From positions 306,869 through 370,868 of the forward strand of contig NZ_JARXXA010000003.1 in NCBI RefSeq assembly GCF_029892785.1: 64,000 nt of DNA. Direction: 5' to 3'. Source of the stretch: Parabacteroides sp. PH5-46 (GTDB lineage Bacteria; Bacteroidota; Bacteroidia; Bacteroidales; Tannerellaceae). Below, in pieces: positions 46,101 to 53,972 of this stretch. Position 1 is the stretch's first letter. Each line of letters opens with the position of its first letter. The position numbers and the translations under genes are program-made. Under the pieces are notes generated by a model. That model saw only the letters and a list, made by a program, of their open reading frames with translations, searched no databases and was not told where the DNA came from.

Positions 46101-46361
46101 TTGCTGATCGACTTTATAGACATCCGCCTCAAAGACGGTATCCCACTGAAACAGGCCGTGATTGAATCCGGTGCCGTGCGTACCATTCCCATTATACTCA
46201 CAGCCGGTGGTGTGGTGTTGGGAGCGATTGTTATGTTGTTCGACCCGATTTTCCAAGGTTTGGCTATATCATTGTTGGGCGGAACAATAACCTCTACCGT
46301 ATTGACATTGATTGTCGTGCCCTTATTATATTTCAAGATGTTAAAGAAAAAAGTAAAATAA
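43152..46361 (+). CDS. RND multidrug/ion efflux pump
   Basis: A 1069-residue inner-membrane RND transporter with 12 membrane segments and two large periplasmic loops. GYPGASPEEVESRI (about 54-67) is the family N-terminal motif. The proton-relay aspartates sit in TGIVTDDSIVIAENMHRHFK (about 417-436), and the second half has GIMVRNSVLLIDFIDIR (about 978-994). It is intact, unlike the second RND gene at 61664. Its substrate is unknown; its partner genes (PII-like, DUF2892) and the divergent thiol set suggest a reactive small molecule or metal. Confidence 0.93.
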   Translation: MENGISGKIANAFIKSKLSVLLFIAFMLLGLFSLYLIPREEEPQIDVPMADIMVGYPGASPEEVESRIMQPLEKVVSNVKGVEHVYSTSMNDMGMLTVQFYVGEDVERSLVKLYNEIMKNMDRMPQGATMPLVKSRAIDDVPALAYTLWSEEMGDYQLRQVAEVVGDEIKKIPDVAQVNVVGGQSREVKVMLDKDKMAQSKLDFGAITQALQANNSQMQSGNIITGDMVYSVQTGSFFADVEEVRNLIVGTNDNQPVYLYQIAEIEDGPEVPKQYVSFGYGAASKDKKGAMPDDYSAVTISIAKKKGADAMQLAEIVSDKVEHLKKEVITNDVHVEITRNYGETASYKVFELLSHLSIAIVIVTLFVMLAMGWRGGLVVFLSVPVTFALTLFAYYFLGYTLNRITLFALVFVTGIVTDDSIVIAENMHRHFKMKKLPPLQAALYAINEVGNPTILATLTVIAAVLPMAFVSGMMGPYMSPMPIGASIAMTFSLIIALTLTPYFGYLFLRHKDKRGKKSKKQEEKDSDLRETKMYRLYAKTITPFLENRKYRWGFMIGLTVILLATFSLFYTKAVPVKMLPFDNKNEFQVVIDMPEGTTLERTAAVTKELAVYLSRNEKVTNYQTYVGTSAPISFNGLVRHYDMRMGDNIADIQVNLIGKGERSEQSHDIASSVRADLQAIAKKYNANVKVVEVPPGPPVMSTIVAEIYGPDYEQQIDVARQIKDILAATDNVADVDWSVEDTQIEYKFEVDKDKAMRLGIPNAQVVQNLRAALSGMSVGVLHRPASVQQIGIVLQLPETEKASLEDVLNMKVVNQQGLAVPISDIVTVTQDEKAKSIQRKDQKRVVFVLTEVAGDLESPIYPITAVSDKLSEIKLPEGYTLSEEYSEQPKYEDNFALKWDGEWQITYEVFRDLGLAFMLVLIIIYILIVAWFQNFITPLVQLAAIPLSLIGIILGHWAFGAYFSAPSMIGFIALAGIMVRNSVLLIDFIDIRLKDGIPLKQAVIESGAVRTIPIILTAGGVVLGAIVMLFDPIFQGLAISLLGGTITSTVLTLIVVPLLYFKMLKKKVK

Positions 46362-46363
46362 TC

Positions 46364-46675
46364 ATGAAACTATTAGTTGTATTAAGTATTAAAGAATATC
46401 AGGAGCGGGTAGCCGGGATGCTGCAAGATGCCGGAGTAAATCGCTTTAGTGTAACCAACATAACCGGTTATAAAAGGAAAAAAGAAAATCTGGGTTGGTT
46501 TGCCGTTAATTCCAACAATGCAAAAACAAACTCCATTATGCTTTTCAGCTTTGTAGAAAAAGAGATAGCCGACAAAGCCCTTACGGAGATTGATACTTGT
46601 AATATAGAAACGGAAAATCCTTTCCCGGTACATGTGTTTATTCTTGATGTTGAAAATTTCTCTAAACTGTTCTGA
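46364..46675 (+). CDS. PII-like small protein after the RND pump
   Basis: A 103-residue ferredoxin-like-fold protein resembling the PII/DUF3240 group: MKLLVVLSIKEYQERVAGML, GVNRFSVTNITGYKR and a C-terminal NPFPVHVFILDV. The tyrosine-bearing T-loop for uridylylation is not obvious. Such proteins at the end of efflux operons are thought to sense metal or nucleotide. It starts two bases after the pump gene and is therefore co-translated. Confidence 0.75.
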   Translation: MKLLVVLSIKEYQERVAGMLQDAGVNRFSVTNITGYKRKKENLGWFAVNSNNAKTNSIMLFSFVEKEIADKALTEIDTCNIETENPFPVHVFILDVENFSKLF

Positions 46676-46677
46676 TT

Positions 46678-46863
46678 ATGAAACGTGAATATATCATCCG
46701 CATAGTAGCCGGCACCATGGTACTGGCAGGTATTTCCTTAGCCTATTTTGTTTCCATCGGATGGCTGTTGCTGCCCGCCTTTGTAGGAGTGAATCTTATA
46801 CAGTCGTCGTTTACGGGGTTTTGTCCGTTGGAGATGTTGCTCGATAAATTAAATATTAAGTGA
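46678..46863 (+). CDS. DUF2892 (YgaP transmembrane-like) protein
   Basis: A 61-residue two-segment membrane protein (IVAGTMVLAGISLAYFV and WLLLPAFVGVNLIQSSF) ending in FCPLEMLLDKLNIK. The FCPLE motif is typical of DUF2892 proteins. It begins two bases after the PII-like gene and is the last of the RND operon. A conserved hairpin element follows at 46875. Confidence 0.88.
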   Translation: MKREYIIRIVAGTMVLAGISLAYFVSIGWLLLPAFVGVNLIQSSFTGFCPLEMLLDKLNIK

Positions 46864-46874
46864 TTTAATTGATT

Positions 46875-46947
46875 AATAAGTTCGAAGAGGGCAGGAATAG
46901 TACTTAACTCTTGTTCTTGCTCTCTTTATTATTTCTATTCTCATTGT
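46875..46947 (+). terminator. Conserved hairpin element, copy B (after RND operon)
   Basis: The first 49 bases match the minus-strand element ending at 12927 at 43 positions. The stem GGGCAGGAA pairs with TTCTTGCTC through two G-T pairs and is followed by TTTATTATTT. It lies 11 bases after the last RND-operon gene. Confidence 0.65.
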
Positions 46948-46981
46948 AAGAAGTACATATTTTAGTCTAAAAAACAGAATT

Positions 46982-47425
46982 ATGAAAAAGAATAAAAGTA
47001 TACGGATAAAGACAGGACATATTCTTACAGGAATTATTGTTTTCACAATTTTTATATACATACTTGGAATACAAACTCAGAGTAAACCACTATTAAATGA
47101 AAATGAGAATAGCTTAATTGAGTTAGATAAAGATTCTTTTTTTGACAGCATAACCCTAAAAAAATGCTTTGTCCTGTTTTATGCGGAGAACTCAGAATTA
47201 TGTGATGTAATGTCGGCTAGTTTAAGTAAGCTGGCGAAAAATAATCAGGGAAAAACGGGTTTCTATAAACTCAATTTAGATAAATACCCCGAATATGACT
47301 TAAAATATAACATATCAGGAGTACCTAATATATTTATATTTAACGAAGGGATTGAAGTTGCCCGGATTATGGGGGTTGTTCCGGAACAAAACTTAGAAAA
47401 AATATATGATAAAATGTTTAATTGA
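46982..47425 (+). CDS. Membrane-anchored thioredoxin-like protein with incomplete active site
   Basis: A 147-residue protein. An N-terminal anchor (ILTGIIVFTIFIYILGI, about 16-32) is followed by a thioredoxin fold (about 50-147) with the cis-proline segment ISGVPNIFIF. The active site reads YAENSELCDVM, where the usual first cysteine is serine, so only one thiol remains. It may bind or transfer thiols but cannot perform normal dithiol exchange alone. It overlaps the longer frame of the next gene. Confidence 0.75.
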   Translation: MKKNKSIRIKTGHILTGIIVFTIFIYILGIQTQSKPLLNENENSLIELDKDSFFDSITLKKCFVLFYAENSELCDVMSASLSKLAKNNQGKTGFYKLNLDKYPEYDLKYNISGVPNIFIFNEGIEVARIMGVVPEQNLEKIYDKMFN

Positions 47426-47433
47426 AAACAATC

Positions 47434-47646
47434 ATGAATAGCAAGTATAAAATTGAACAAATAGTATCTTTTATCAGGATTAACAAAAAGGTATTGATCG
47501 GAATGTTGACAGGGGCTATAATTGCTTACCTCTATTGGCTAAACTATTCTATTTACTGGGGAACTTACCCACTATCTTCCGAATGTTGGGTAAACTGCAT
47601 ATATGGGTTTCTATTTGGCGGGCTTATCGGTAGTTTATTAAGATAA
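47434..47646 (+). CDS. DUF6132-like small membrane protein lacking the cysteine motif
   Basis: About 70 residues from MNSKYKIEQIVSF (an ATG four codons earlier overlaps the previous gene). Two membrane segments (VLIGMLTGAIIAYLYWL and NCIYGFLFGGLIGSLLR) resemble the protein at 40273-40473, but the loop reads YWGTYPLSSECWV without C-x4-CP. Presumably a paralogue working with the thioredoxin-like protein before it. Confidence 0.65.
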   Translation: MNSKYKIEQIVSFIRINKKVLIGMLTGAIIAYLYWLNYSIYWGTYPLSSECWVNCIYGFLFGGLIGSLLR

Positions 47647-47685
47647 TGAGATCAAAGCAACTTCTAAAATAGCAAATTAAAGAAT

Positions 47686-47777
47686 GCTGACGTAGCTTAA
47701 CCGGGTTAGAGCGGCTTTTTTGATGCATATGAATCAAATAAATAAGCAGAATGCAGGTTCGAATCCTGTCGTCAGCA
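47686..47777 (+). tRNA. tRNA-like gene with oversized anticodon arm (possible pseudogene)
   Basis: Acceptor GCTGACG pairs perfectly with CGTCAGC, and the T arm GCAGG-TTCGAAT-CCTGT is canonical. The D arm is GCTT-AACCGGGTTA-GAGC, and the discriminator is A. Between the D arm and the five-base variable loop there are 34 bases instead of 17. They close with GCTT and AAGC and contain an inner hairpin TTTGAT/ATCAAA. No standard anticodon can be assigned. It lies 24 bases before the AraC gene. It could be a pseudo-tRNA, a tRNA with a 17-base insertion, or a structured leader. Confidence 0.6.
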
Positions 47778-47801
47778 CAGACTAAACTTAAATCATTCCA
47801 A

Positions 47802-48419
47802 ATGAAAAATATATCTTCCATCAATATTGTAGAACACAATAAGAACATAGCTCAATTAACAATCCCTGACGTAAATGATCTTAGCATGAATAGTACGGAT
47901 TTTTGTGTGTTCTGCCATTACCTATATTCATATATACAGAATAATTTATCTCAGGATGAATTACTTGAATTTTTTAAGAAAGGTTCTGTTTATATAGATA
48001 GTTTAATTCTATCTAAGTATAAGCAGACAAAAGGTTTTTGTAAATCAAGGCAAGAAGAACTCTTTGATAAATTTATTACTATAATAAGACAATATTGTTC
48101 TACTGAACATGGTATCAAGTTTTATGCTGAAAAGCTTTTTGTTACCCCCCAATATTTATCTAAAGTAGTAAAAGATGTAAGTGGTAAGAGTGCAAGTGTA
48201 TGGATAACAGAATTTATTTTATTGGAAGCAAAAGCACTGTTAACTCACACCAATCTGACTATTCAGGAAGTAAGCTTTAATCTGGGATTTGCCGACCAGT
48301 CTTCATTCGGTAAATTCTTTAAGAAAAACACAGGGATGTCACCAAAGAAATTTACACACAAAAAAAGATGCGTTAACCTTGGTTTTAACGCACCTTCTAT
48401 TCAAAATATACTTATTTAA
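47802..48419 (+). CDS. AraC-family transcriptional regulator
   Basis: About 205 residues from the ATG at 47802; the frame open back to 47751 overlaps the tRNA-like gene. A short N-terminal region (about 1-100) of unknown ligand precedes the double HTH of AraC proteins: YAEKLFVTPQYLSKVVKDVS (about 108-127) and IQEVSFNLGFADQSSFGKFF (about 155-174), then NTGMSPKKF. Next to it is a scrap of an hcp gene, so it may once have regulated a third hcp. Confidence 0.88.
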   Translation: MKNISSINIVEHNKNIAQLTIPDVNDLSMNSTDFCVFCHYLYSYIQNNLSQDELLEFFKKGSVYIDSLILSKYKQTKGFCKSRQEELFDKFITIIRQYCSTEHGIKFYAEKLFVTPQYLSKVVKDVSGKSASVWITEFILLEAKALLTHTNLTIQEVSFNLGFADQSSFGKFFKKNTGMSPKKFTHKKRCVNLGFNAPSIQNILI

Positions 48420-48420
48420 C

Positions 48421-48470
48421 GTTGTAATTCCTCTAATACTAAAATTATTGATTAGCACTTTAGTCCTATT
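48421..48470 (-). pseudogene. Remnant of a third hcp gene (3' fragment)
   Basis: The minus strand translates as NRTKVLINNFSIRGITT. Hcp2 near its C-terminus reads [17 protein letters not shown], so 12 of 17 residues agree. The nucleotide match to 20288-20330 is also visible. No further hcp sequence flanks it. It lies between the araC stop and tpx. Confidence 0.7.
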
Positions 48471-48522
48471 ACTTTATGTGGCATTGTGAATGATATCTCT
48501 TTTTTTTAAATATTAATTGAAC

Positions 48523-49023
48523 TTATTTTATAACATCAATTGCTGCTTGATAATCTGGTTCTTCTGTAATTTCAGAAACCAGCTGAGTATATATGATTTT
48601 TCCTTCTGGATTCACAATTATAACTGAACGTGCCAAAAGCCCTTTGAGTGGACCGTCATTCATCAAAACCCCATAGTTTCTAGCAAATTCTGCGTTTCTG
48701 AAAATTGATGTGGGAATTACGTTTTCGATACCTTCTGTTGTGCAAAATCTTGTTGCAGCAAATGGGAGATCGGCTGAAATAGCCAAGATAATAGTGTTTA
48801 CGAGGCTGGCTGCTTCTTTGTTGAACCTCCTTACCGATGCAGCACATACTTCTGTATCAAGACTTGGGAAGATATTTAGAACAATATTTTTACCTTTCAA
48901 ATCTTTTAGTGAGATTTCGGACAAATCATTTTTTACTAAAGTAAATTCTGGAGCTAATTCTCCTTTTGTTGGTAACTCTCCATTTGTGTTTACTTCTGAT
49001 CCTTTGAACGTTACTTTTGCCAT
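48523..49023 (-). CDS. tpx: Thiol peroxidase (atypical 2-Cys peroxiredoxin)
   Basis: A 166-residue Tpx, the family length. Peroxidatic Cys60 lies in PSLDTEVCAASVRRF and resolving Cys94 in TRFCTTEG, matching E. coli Tpx Cys61 and Cys95. It reduces peroxides using thioredoxin. It follows PFOR on the minus strand after a terminator hairpin, so it probably has its own promoter. It fits the thiol and oxygen-stress theme of the region. Confidence 0.95.
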   Translation of the reverse strand: MAKVTFKGSEVNTNGELPTKGELAPEFTLVKNDLSEISLKDLKGKNIVLNIFPSLDTEVCAASVRRFNKEAASLVNTIILAISADLPFAATRFCTTEGIENVIPTSIFRNAEFARNYGVLMNDGPLKGLLARSVIIVNPEGKIIYTQLVSEITEEPDYQAAIDVIK

Positions 49024-49054
49024 GATTACAATTTTAATTTATTATTTTATTACT

Positions 49055-49078
49055 ATTAGCCCTTAAAAAAGGGCTAAT
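49055..49078 (-). terminator. Terminator after PFOR
   Basis: A 10-bp stem, ATTAGCCCTT with AAGGGCTAAT around AAAA, lies 32 bases after the PFOR stop and upstream of tpx. T-rich sequence follows on both strands. Confidence 0.75.
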
Positions 49079-49109
49079 AGATTTTTCTATTTTATCTCTT
49101 TAGACCGAT

Positions 49110-52100
49110 TTAACTTTTATCACCTCCATATTTCATTTCAGCCATGCGTACATAGCTTTCATAGCGCCATAACGCACTTTCTTGAGCAGCTTCATAAAGT
49201 TCAGGAGCCGCAGTAGGGTTTACTTTTTCCAATGAAGTATAACGAGTTTCTTTCCTTAAAAAGTCTTGGAATTTATTCCAATCCGGTTCTTTGCTGTCTA
49301 ATAAGAATGGATTTTTGCCTTCCAGCGCTATCATTGGGTTATAGCGCCACAGGTGCCAGTATCCACACTCTACAGCTGATTTTTCTTCATTCTGAGCATG
49401 CCCCATCCCTTTTCTTAAACCATGATTGATACAAGGAGAATATGCTATAACAAGAGATGGCCCCTTGTACTCTTCGGCTTCTTTAAACACTTTAAGACAT
49501 TGCGACTGATTTGCGCCCATTGCCACCTGAGCAATATATACATAACCATATGTAGAGGCAATCAGACCAAGATCTTTTTTACGAGTTTTCATACCCGAAG
49601 TAGCAAATTTGGCAACTGCACCTATTGGTGTCGATTTAGATGCCTGCCCTCCAGTGTTTGAATATACTTCTGTATCGAGTACAAGTATATTTACGTCCTC
49701 ACCCGAAGCTATAACATGATCCAAACCTCCAAAACCTATATCGTATGCCCATCCGTCACCTCCAAATATCCAGATAGAACGTTTGATGAGATATTGTTTC
49801 AATTCAAGAAGTTCAGTACTAATAATACAGCCGACTTTGTCTCCTTTCTTCAACTCATCTACTATCTGAGGATAAAGTTCTTTTGTTTTGTCTATATCCG
49901 ATTTGTTATCTATCCATGCCTGAAATAGTTCTTTTACATTTACCGGAGTATTGTCACCGGCAATAGCTTCTTCCATCAATCTTTTTATACGATCACGCAT
50001 AGTGATGTTTGCAAGAGCATATCCCAATCCAAACTCTGCGTTATCTTCGAATAGGGAGTTTGCCCAAGCCGGACCTTTACCCTCTTCGTTTGTTGTATAT
50101 GGAGTGGAAGGGGCAGAACCTCCATATATGGAAGAACAACCTGTTGCATTAGCAATCAACATACGATCTCCGTAAAGTTGAGTAACCAATTTTATATAGG
50201 GAGTTTCTCCACATCCGGAACAAGCTCCCGGAAACTCGAATAATGGAGTACAGAATTGAGAATTTTTTACACTAAGTTTAGTATCGACCAAATGTGCCTT
50301 ACTCTTCACTTTTTCAACCATATAATCCCAGTTCTCCTGTTCTGGTAATTGAGTTTCTATCGCTACCATTTCAAGCGCTTTATTTCCCTTTTTACCTGGA
50401 CATATATCAACACAGTTTCCACAGCCAACACAATCAAGAACATCAACTTGTATACGAAATGACATACCATCGAATTGTTTTCCTTGAGCTTTTAGTAATT
50501 CTGTACCCTCTTTTAATCCTATTTGTTCTTTTTCATCTAATACAAACGGACGAATTGTAGCGTGTGGACAAACATAAGCGCATTGATTGCATTGAATACA
50601 GTTTTCAGCCTCCCATACAGGGACAAATGCAGCAATCCCGCGCTTCTCATAAGTTGTTGTTCCATTATCCCAAGTCCCATCTTCGCGACCTGAGAATACG
50701 GAAACCGGAAGATCATAACCTCGTTGTGCATTAATCGGGTGGACTACCTTCTTTACAAAGTCGGGAGCATCGTCCTCTTTTACTATATCAGGTTCCAAGT
50801 CTGCCCAATCGGCGGGGACATCTACTTTTTCAATTTCGATACCGCGATCAACGGCTGCACAGTTCTTCTTTATTATATCTTCCCCTTTCTTACTATACGA
50901 CTTAGCAATAAATCTTTTCATTTGCTCTACTGCCAATTCGTAAGGTATTATGTTCGATATTTTGAAAAATGCCGATTGAAGGATACTGTTTGTTCGTCCC
51001 CCAAGACCAATTTCTGCTGCAATTTTAGTCGCATTGATGATATAGAAATTGATTTTGTTCTTAGCCAGATACGCTTTAATATGGTTAGGTAAATTGTCGC
51101 CTACTTTGTCTTTTCCCCAAATAGAGTTAAGAAGAAATGTCCCTCCTTTTTTCAATCCTTTAGTTACATCATAACGATTGAGATATGCCATAACATGACA
51201 GGCAACGAAGTTTGGTGAATTTACCAGATAGGTAGAACGAATAGGACTTTCCCCGAAACGAAGGTGAGACGTAGTGAATCCATTTGATTTTTTGGAATCA
51301 TATGCAAAATATGCTTGGCAATATTTATCTGTATTTTCTCCAATTATCTTGATGGTGTTTTTGTTTGCCCCAACAGTTCCATCAGAACCTAGTCCATAAA
51401 ATTTGGCTTCATAGTTAGAATCAACTACACTAATTTCTTCTTTTAACGGAAGAGATTTGAATGTAACATCATCAACGATACCTATTGTAAAGTCATTTTT
51501 CGGCAGGCTCATGGCTAAATTCTCATACACAGATATGATTTGTGCCGGAGTGGTATCTTTCGACGAAAGTCCATAGATACCGCCTACAATAGTCGGTGCT
51601 TCAGGTCTGCCATAGAAACAATCCCTAACATCAAGATACAGGGGTTGCCCGGTTGCACCCGGTTCTTTGGTACGATCAAGGACCGCAATTTTCTTTACCG
51701 TTTTAGGTATTTTAGAAAGGAATGCTTTGGCTTTGAATGGACGGTAAAGATGGACCGCAATAAGACCAACTTTCTCGCCATTTGCGTTTAAATGGTCGAT
51801 AGATTCCTTTATTGTTTCTGTAACAGATCCCATTGCAATGATTACACGGTCTGCATCATCAGCCCCGTAATAGTCAAACAATCCATAGTTACGTCCTGTT
51901 ATTTTATTTATCTCTCCGAGATATTTTTCTACAATTTCTGGTACAGCATCATAGAATTTATTAGATGCTTCACGGCTTTGAAAGTAAATATCGTCGTTTT
52001 GAGCTGTTCCTTTGGTTATAGGTTTTTCAGGATTTAAGGCTCTTTTGCGAAATTCTTTTATTGCTTTTTGATTAACAAGTGGAATTAATGATTCCTGCTC

Positions 52101-52664
52101 CATCAATTCTACTTTTTGAATTTCGTGAGAAGTACGAAATCCGTCAAAAATATTCATGAATGGAATACGAGCTTCAAGCGTTGCCAAGTGAGATATTGCC
52201 GAAAGATCCATAACCTCTTGTACCGATCCAGAGAAAAATAGGGCGAACCCGGTTTGGCGAGTAGCCATTACATCTTGATGATCTCCAAAAATAGAAAGGG
52301 CTTGTGCTGCCAATGCACGAGCCGATACATGAAACACACATGGGTGTAGTTCGCCTGAGATTTTATACATATTTGGAATCATTAGCAATAAGCCTTGAGA
52401 TGCTGTATATGTTGTAGTTAAAGCACCGGCTTGTAACGATCCGTGAAGTGCGCCCGCAGCTCCAGCTTCGGATTGCATCTCTTGTACTTTGATTATTTCT
52501 CCAAATATATTTTTTCTACCTTTCGCTGCCCATTCATCAACATATTCAGCCATTGTTGATGACGGTGTAATTGGGTAAATAGAAGCTACCTCGCTGAACA
52601 TATATGATATATGTGCAGCTGCTTCATTTCCATCACAGGTTATAAATTTTTTATCTTTAGCCAT
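49110..52664 (-). CDS. nifJ: Pyruvate:ferredoxin (flavodoxin) oxidoreductase
   Basis: A single-chain PFOR of 1184 residues, the usual length. The N-terminal half (AHISYMFSEVASIYPITPSS) is the pyruvate-binding domain. Ferredoxin clusters are CIQCNQCAYVCPH and CVGCGNCVDICPG near 690-760. The C-terminal thiamine pyrophosphate domain contains GACSGCGETPY and GDGWAYDIGFGGLDHV. It oxidises pyruvate to acetyl-CoA and CO2 and reduces ferredoxin or flavodoxin. It follows the DUF438 gene by 55 bases, and the operator at 54413-54428 probably controls the unit. Confidence 0.97.
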   Translation of the reverse strand: MAKDKKFITCDGNEAAAHISYMFSEVASIYPITPSSTMAEYVDEWAAKGRKNIFGEIIKVQEMQSEAGAAGALHGSLQAGALTTTYTASQGLLLMIPNMYKISGELHPCVFHVSARALAAQALSIFGDHQDVMATRQTGFALFFSGSVQEVMDLSAISHLATLEARIPFMNIFDGFRTSHEIQKVELMEQESLIPLVNQKAIKEFRKRALNPEKPITKGTAQNDDIYFQSREASNKFYDAVPEIVEKYLGEINKITGRNYGLFDYYGADDADRVIIAMGSVTETIKESIDHLNANGEKVGLIAVHLYRPFKAKAFLSKIPKTVKKIAVLDRTKEPGATGQPLYLDVRDCFYGRPEAPTIVGGIYGLSSKDTTPAQIISVYENLAMSLPKNDFTIGIVDDVTFKSLPLKEEISVVDSNYEAKFYGLGSDGTVGANKNTIKIIGENTDKYCQAYFAYDSKKSNGFTTSHLRFGESPIRSTYLVNSPNFVACHVMAYLNRYDVTKGLKKGGTFLLNSIWGKDKVGDNLPNHIKAYLAKNKINFYIINATKIAAEIGLGGRTNSILQSAFFKISNIIPYELAVEQMKRFIAKSYSKKGEDIIKKNCAAVDRGIEIEKVDVPADWADLEPDIVKEDDAPDFVKKVVHPINAQRGYDLPVSVFSGREDGTWDNGTTTYEKRGIAAFVPVWEAENCIQCNQCAYVCPHATIRPFVLDEKEQIGLKEGTELLKAQGKQFDGMSFRIQVDVLDCVGCGNCVDICPGKKGNKALEMVAIETQLPEQENWDYMVEKVKSKAHLVDTKLSVKNSQFCTPLFEFPGACSGCGETPYIKLVTQLYGDRMLIANATGCSSIYGGSAPSTPYTTNEEGKGPAWANSLFEDNAEFGLGYALANITMRDRIKRLMEEAIAGDNTPVNVKELFQAWIDNKSDIDKTKELYPQIVDELKKGDKVGCIISTELLELKQYLIKRSIWIFGGDGWAYDIGFGGLDHVIASGEDVNILVLDTEVYSNTGGQASKSTPIGAVAKFATSGMKTRKKDLGLIASTYGYVYIAQVAMGANQSQCLKVFKEAEEYKGPSLVIAYSPCINHGLRKGMGHAQNEEKSAVECGYWHLWRYNPMIALEGKNPFLLDSKEPDWNKFQDFLRKETRYTSLEKVNPTAAPELYEAAQESALWRYESYVRMAEMKYGGDKS

Positions 52665-52719
52665 ACTGAAATTTATTATTTGGTTTTATAATTGTCTCAT
52701 ATCCTGATTTATTATATTC

Positions 52720-53961
52720 TTATTTAACTTTATTAGTATTTGATAAATAGGAAAGTAAACGCTGGTCGCCTTCTAATTTTCTTAGATCTGTGATGTCTTG
52801 TGTAACTTCGATAATACCTAGATATTCATTGTTTGCACCTCGTAAAGCCGTGTAGTCGATATATACAAATCGTCCCTTGAAATTAGAAATCCAGAAAGCA
52901 GCTTTACTTTCTTTCCCATCCTTAAAATCACGAATTATCTGCTCTACAATATGAACACTATGTGGTGGGTGGCACATACGTACATCGCGACCGATGATAG
53001 AACGGTTGCGCTCGAAAACACGGTTTGGACTATGAGAGAAAAATTTTACCTTATCATTCTTATCAACAAAAGTAATATCAACAGGAAGCGTGACGAATAG
53101 TGCTTCCAGTCCTTTTATATCGAAGCTGCCGGACGATAGTCTAATGGCATTGCCTTGTAAAAAGGTAGGTTCTCCGGCAACGATGTTCTCCGGTTTCCAT
53201 TCTGTTTGCGGATTGTACAAACAAAATCCGTAGATTGATGTTTCTTCTGCGATCTGATACCATTTTTCGTCAGTTAAAGTATCCAACGACATAGGTAGGA
53301 GAATTTCTTCTTCTTTTATTATCATCCCTTCGATAGCATCAATAGTTGGTTGTAGTATCAACGGTATTACATTTGCCAATTCGTCCTTTGTTAATCTTTT
53401 ACTAAGTACTTCATGTGCAGTTTTGAGTAGTGTACGTGTTTCATCGTGCTTACGCCACATTACTTTGGGAGGGCCGGTAATACCTGCTTTTTCGAGAAAA
53501 GGAAACAGTAAATATTCTTTTCGCAAATAATGTTTATCTACATTTGATAATTCATTAAAAAGAATCTTTAGTTGCACCAAATAATCGCCAACCTCTTCTT
53601 TATTTAGCAGTAGTTTAGCAAATAGTTCTTTTATTTGTGTTGTGCGATTTTCCAATGCTCTATTCTCCTGCTTGAAAGTATCGACAGGATGTCCAGCAGG
53701 AATATAATTTACCATAGAAGTATCCATATTTTCGTCCAAAGCAGTGGTATGTATATTGCAAAGCCGCAGTATTTTCTCTTCGGAAAAACCTTCGGAAATC
53801 AACTGCTGTTCCACTTCTACCACTTCATTATGCGGGATAGAATGCAGTAGATGAGCAAAACGTCTCTTTACCTGTTCTGGTATCTTATGACCATGTAATT
53901 GAAGGATTAATTCTTTAAGTAATTCTTTCCGTTTTTCCAAATTATTGATTATTTCACTCAC
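52720..53961 (-). CDS. DUF438-hemerythrin-PAS protein
   Basis: About 413 residues from a GTG at 53961 (MSEIINNLEKRKELLKELIL); the longer frame to 54024 overlaps rubredoxin. A DUF438 domain (about 5-70) is followed by a hemerythrin-like domain (about 100-230) with metal ligands in LRKEYLLFPFLEK, WRKHDETR and IIKEEEILLPM. A PAS domain follows (about 290-395, FVDKNDKVKFFSHSPNRVFE to YLGIIEVTQDITDL). It could sense NO, oxygen or redox state. Its C-terminal 40 residues recur in the chimeric gene at 55037. Confidence 0.88.
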   Translation of the reverse strand: MSEIINNLEKRKELLKELILQLHGHKIPEQVKRRFAHLLHSIPHNEVVEVEQQLISEGFSEEKILRLCNIHTTALDENMDTSMVNYIPAGHPVDTFKQENRALENRTTQIKELFAKLLLNKEEVGDYLVQLKILFNELSNVDKHYLRKEYLLFPFLEKAGITGPPKVMWRKHDETRTLLKTAHEVLSKRLTKDELANVIPLILQPTIDAIEGMIIKEEEILLPMSLDTLTDEKWYQIAEETSIYGFCLYNPQTEWKPENIVAGEPTFLQGNAIRLSSGSFDIKGLEALFVTLPVDITFVDKNDKVKFFSHSPNRVFERNRSIIGRDVRMCHPPHSVHIVEQIIRDFKDGKESKAAFWISNFKGRFVYIDYTALRGANNEYLGIIEVTQDITDLRKLEGDQRLLSYLSNTNKVK

Positions 53962-53972
53962 GGCAATCTCAA

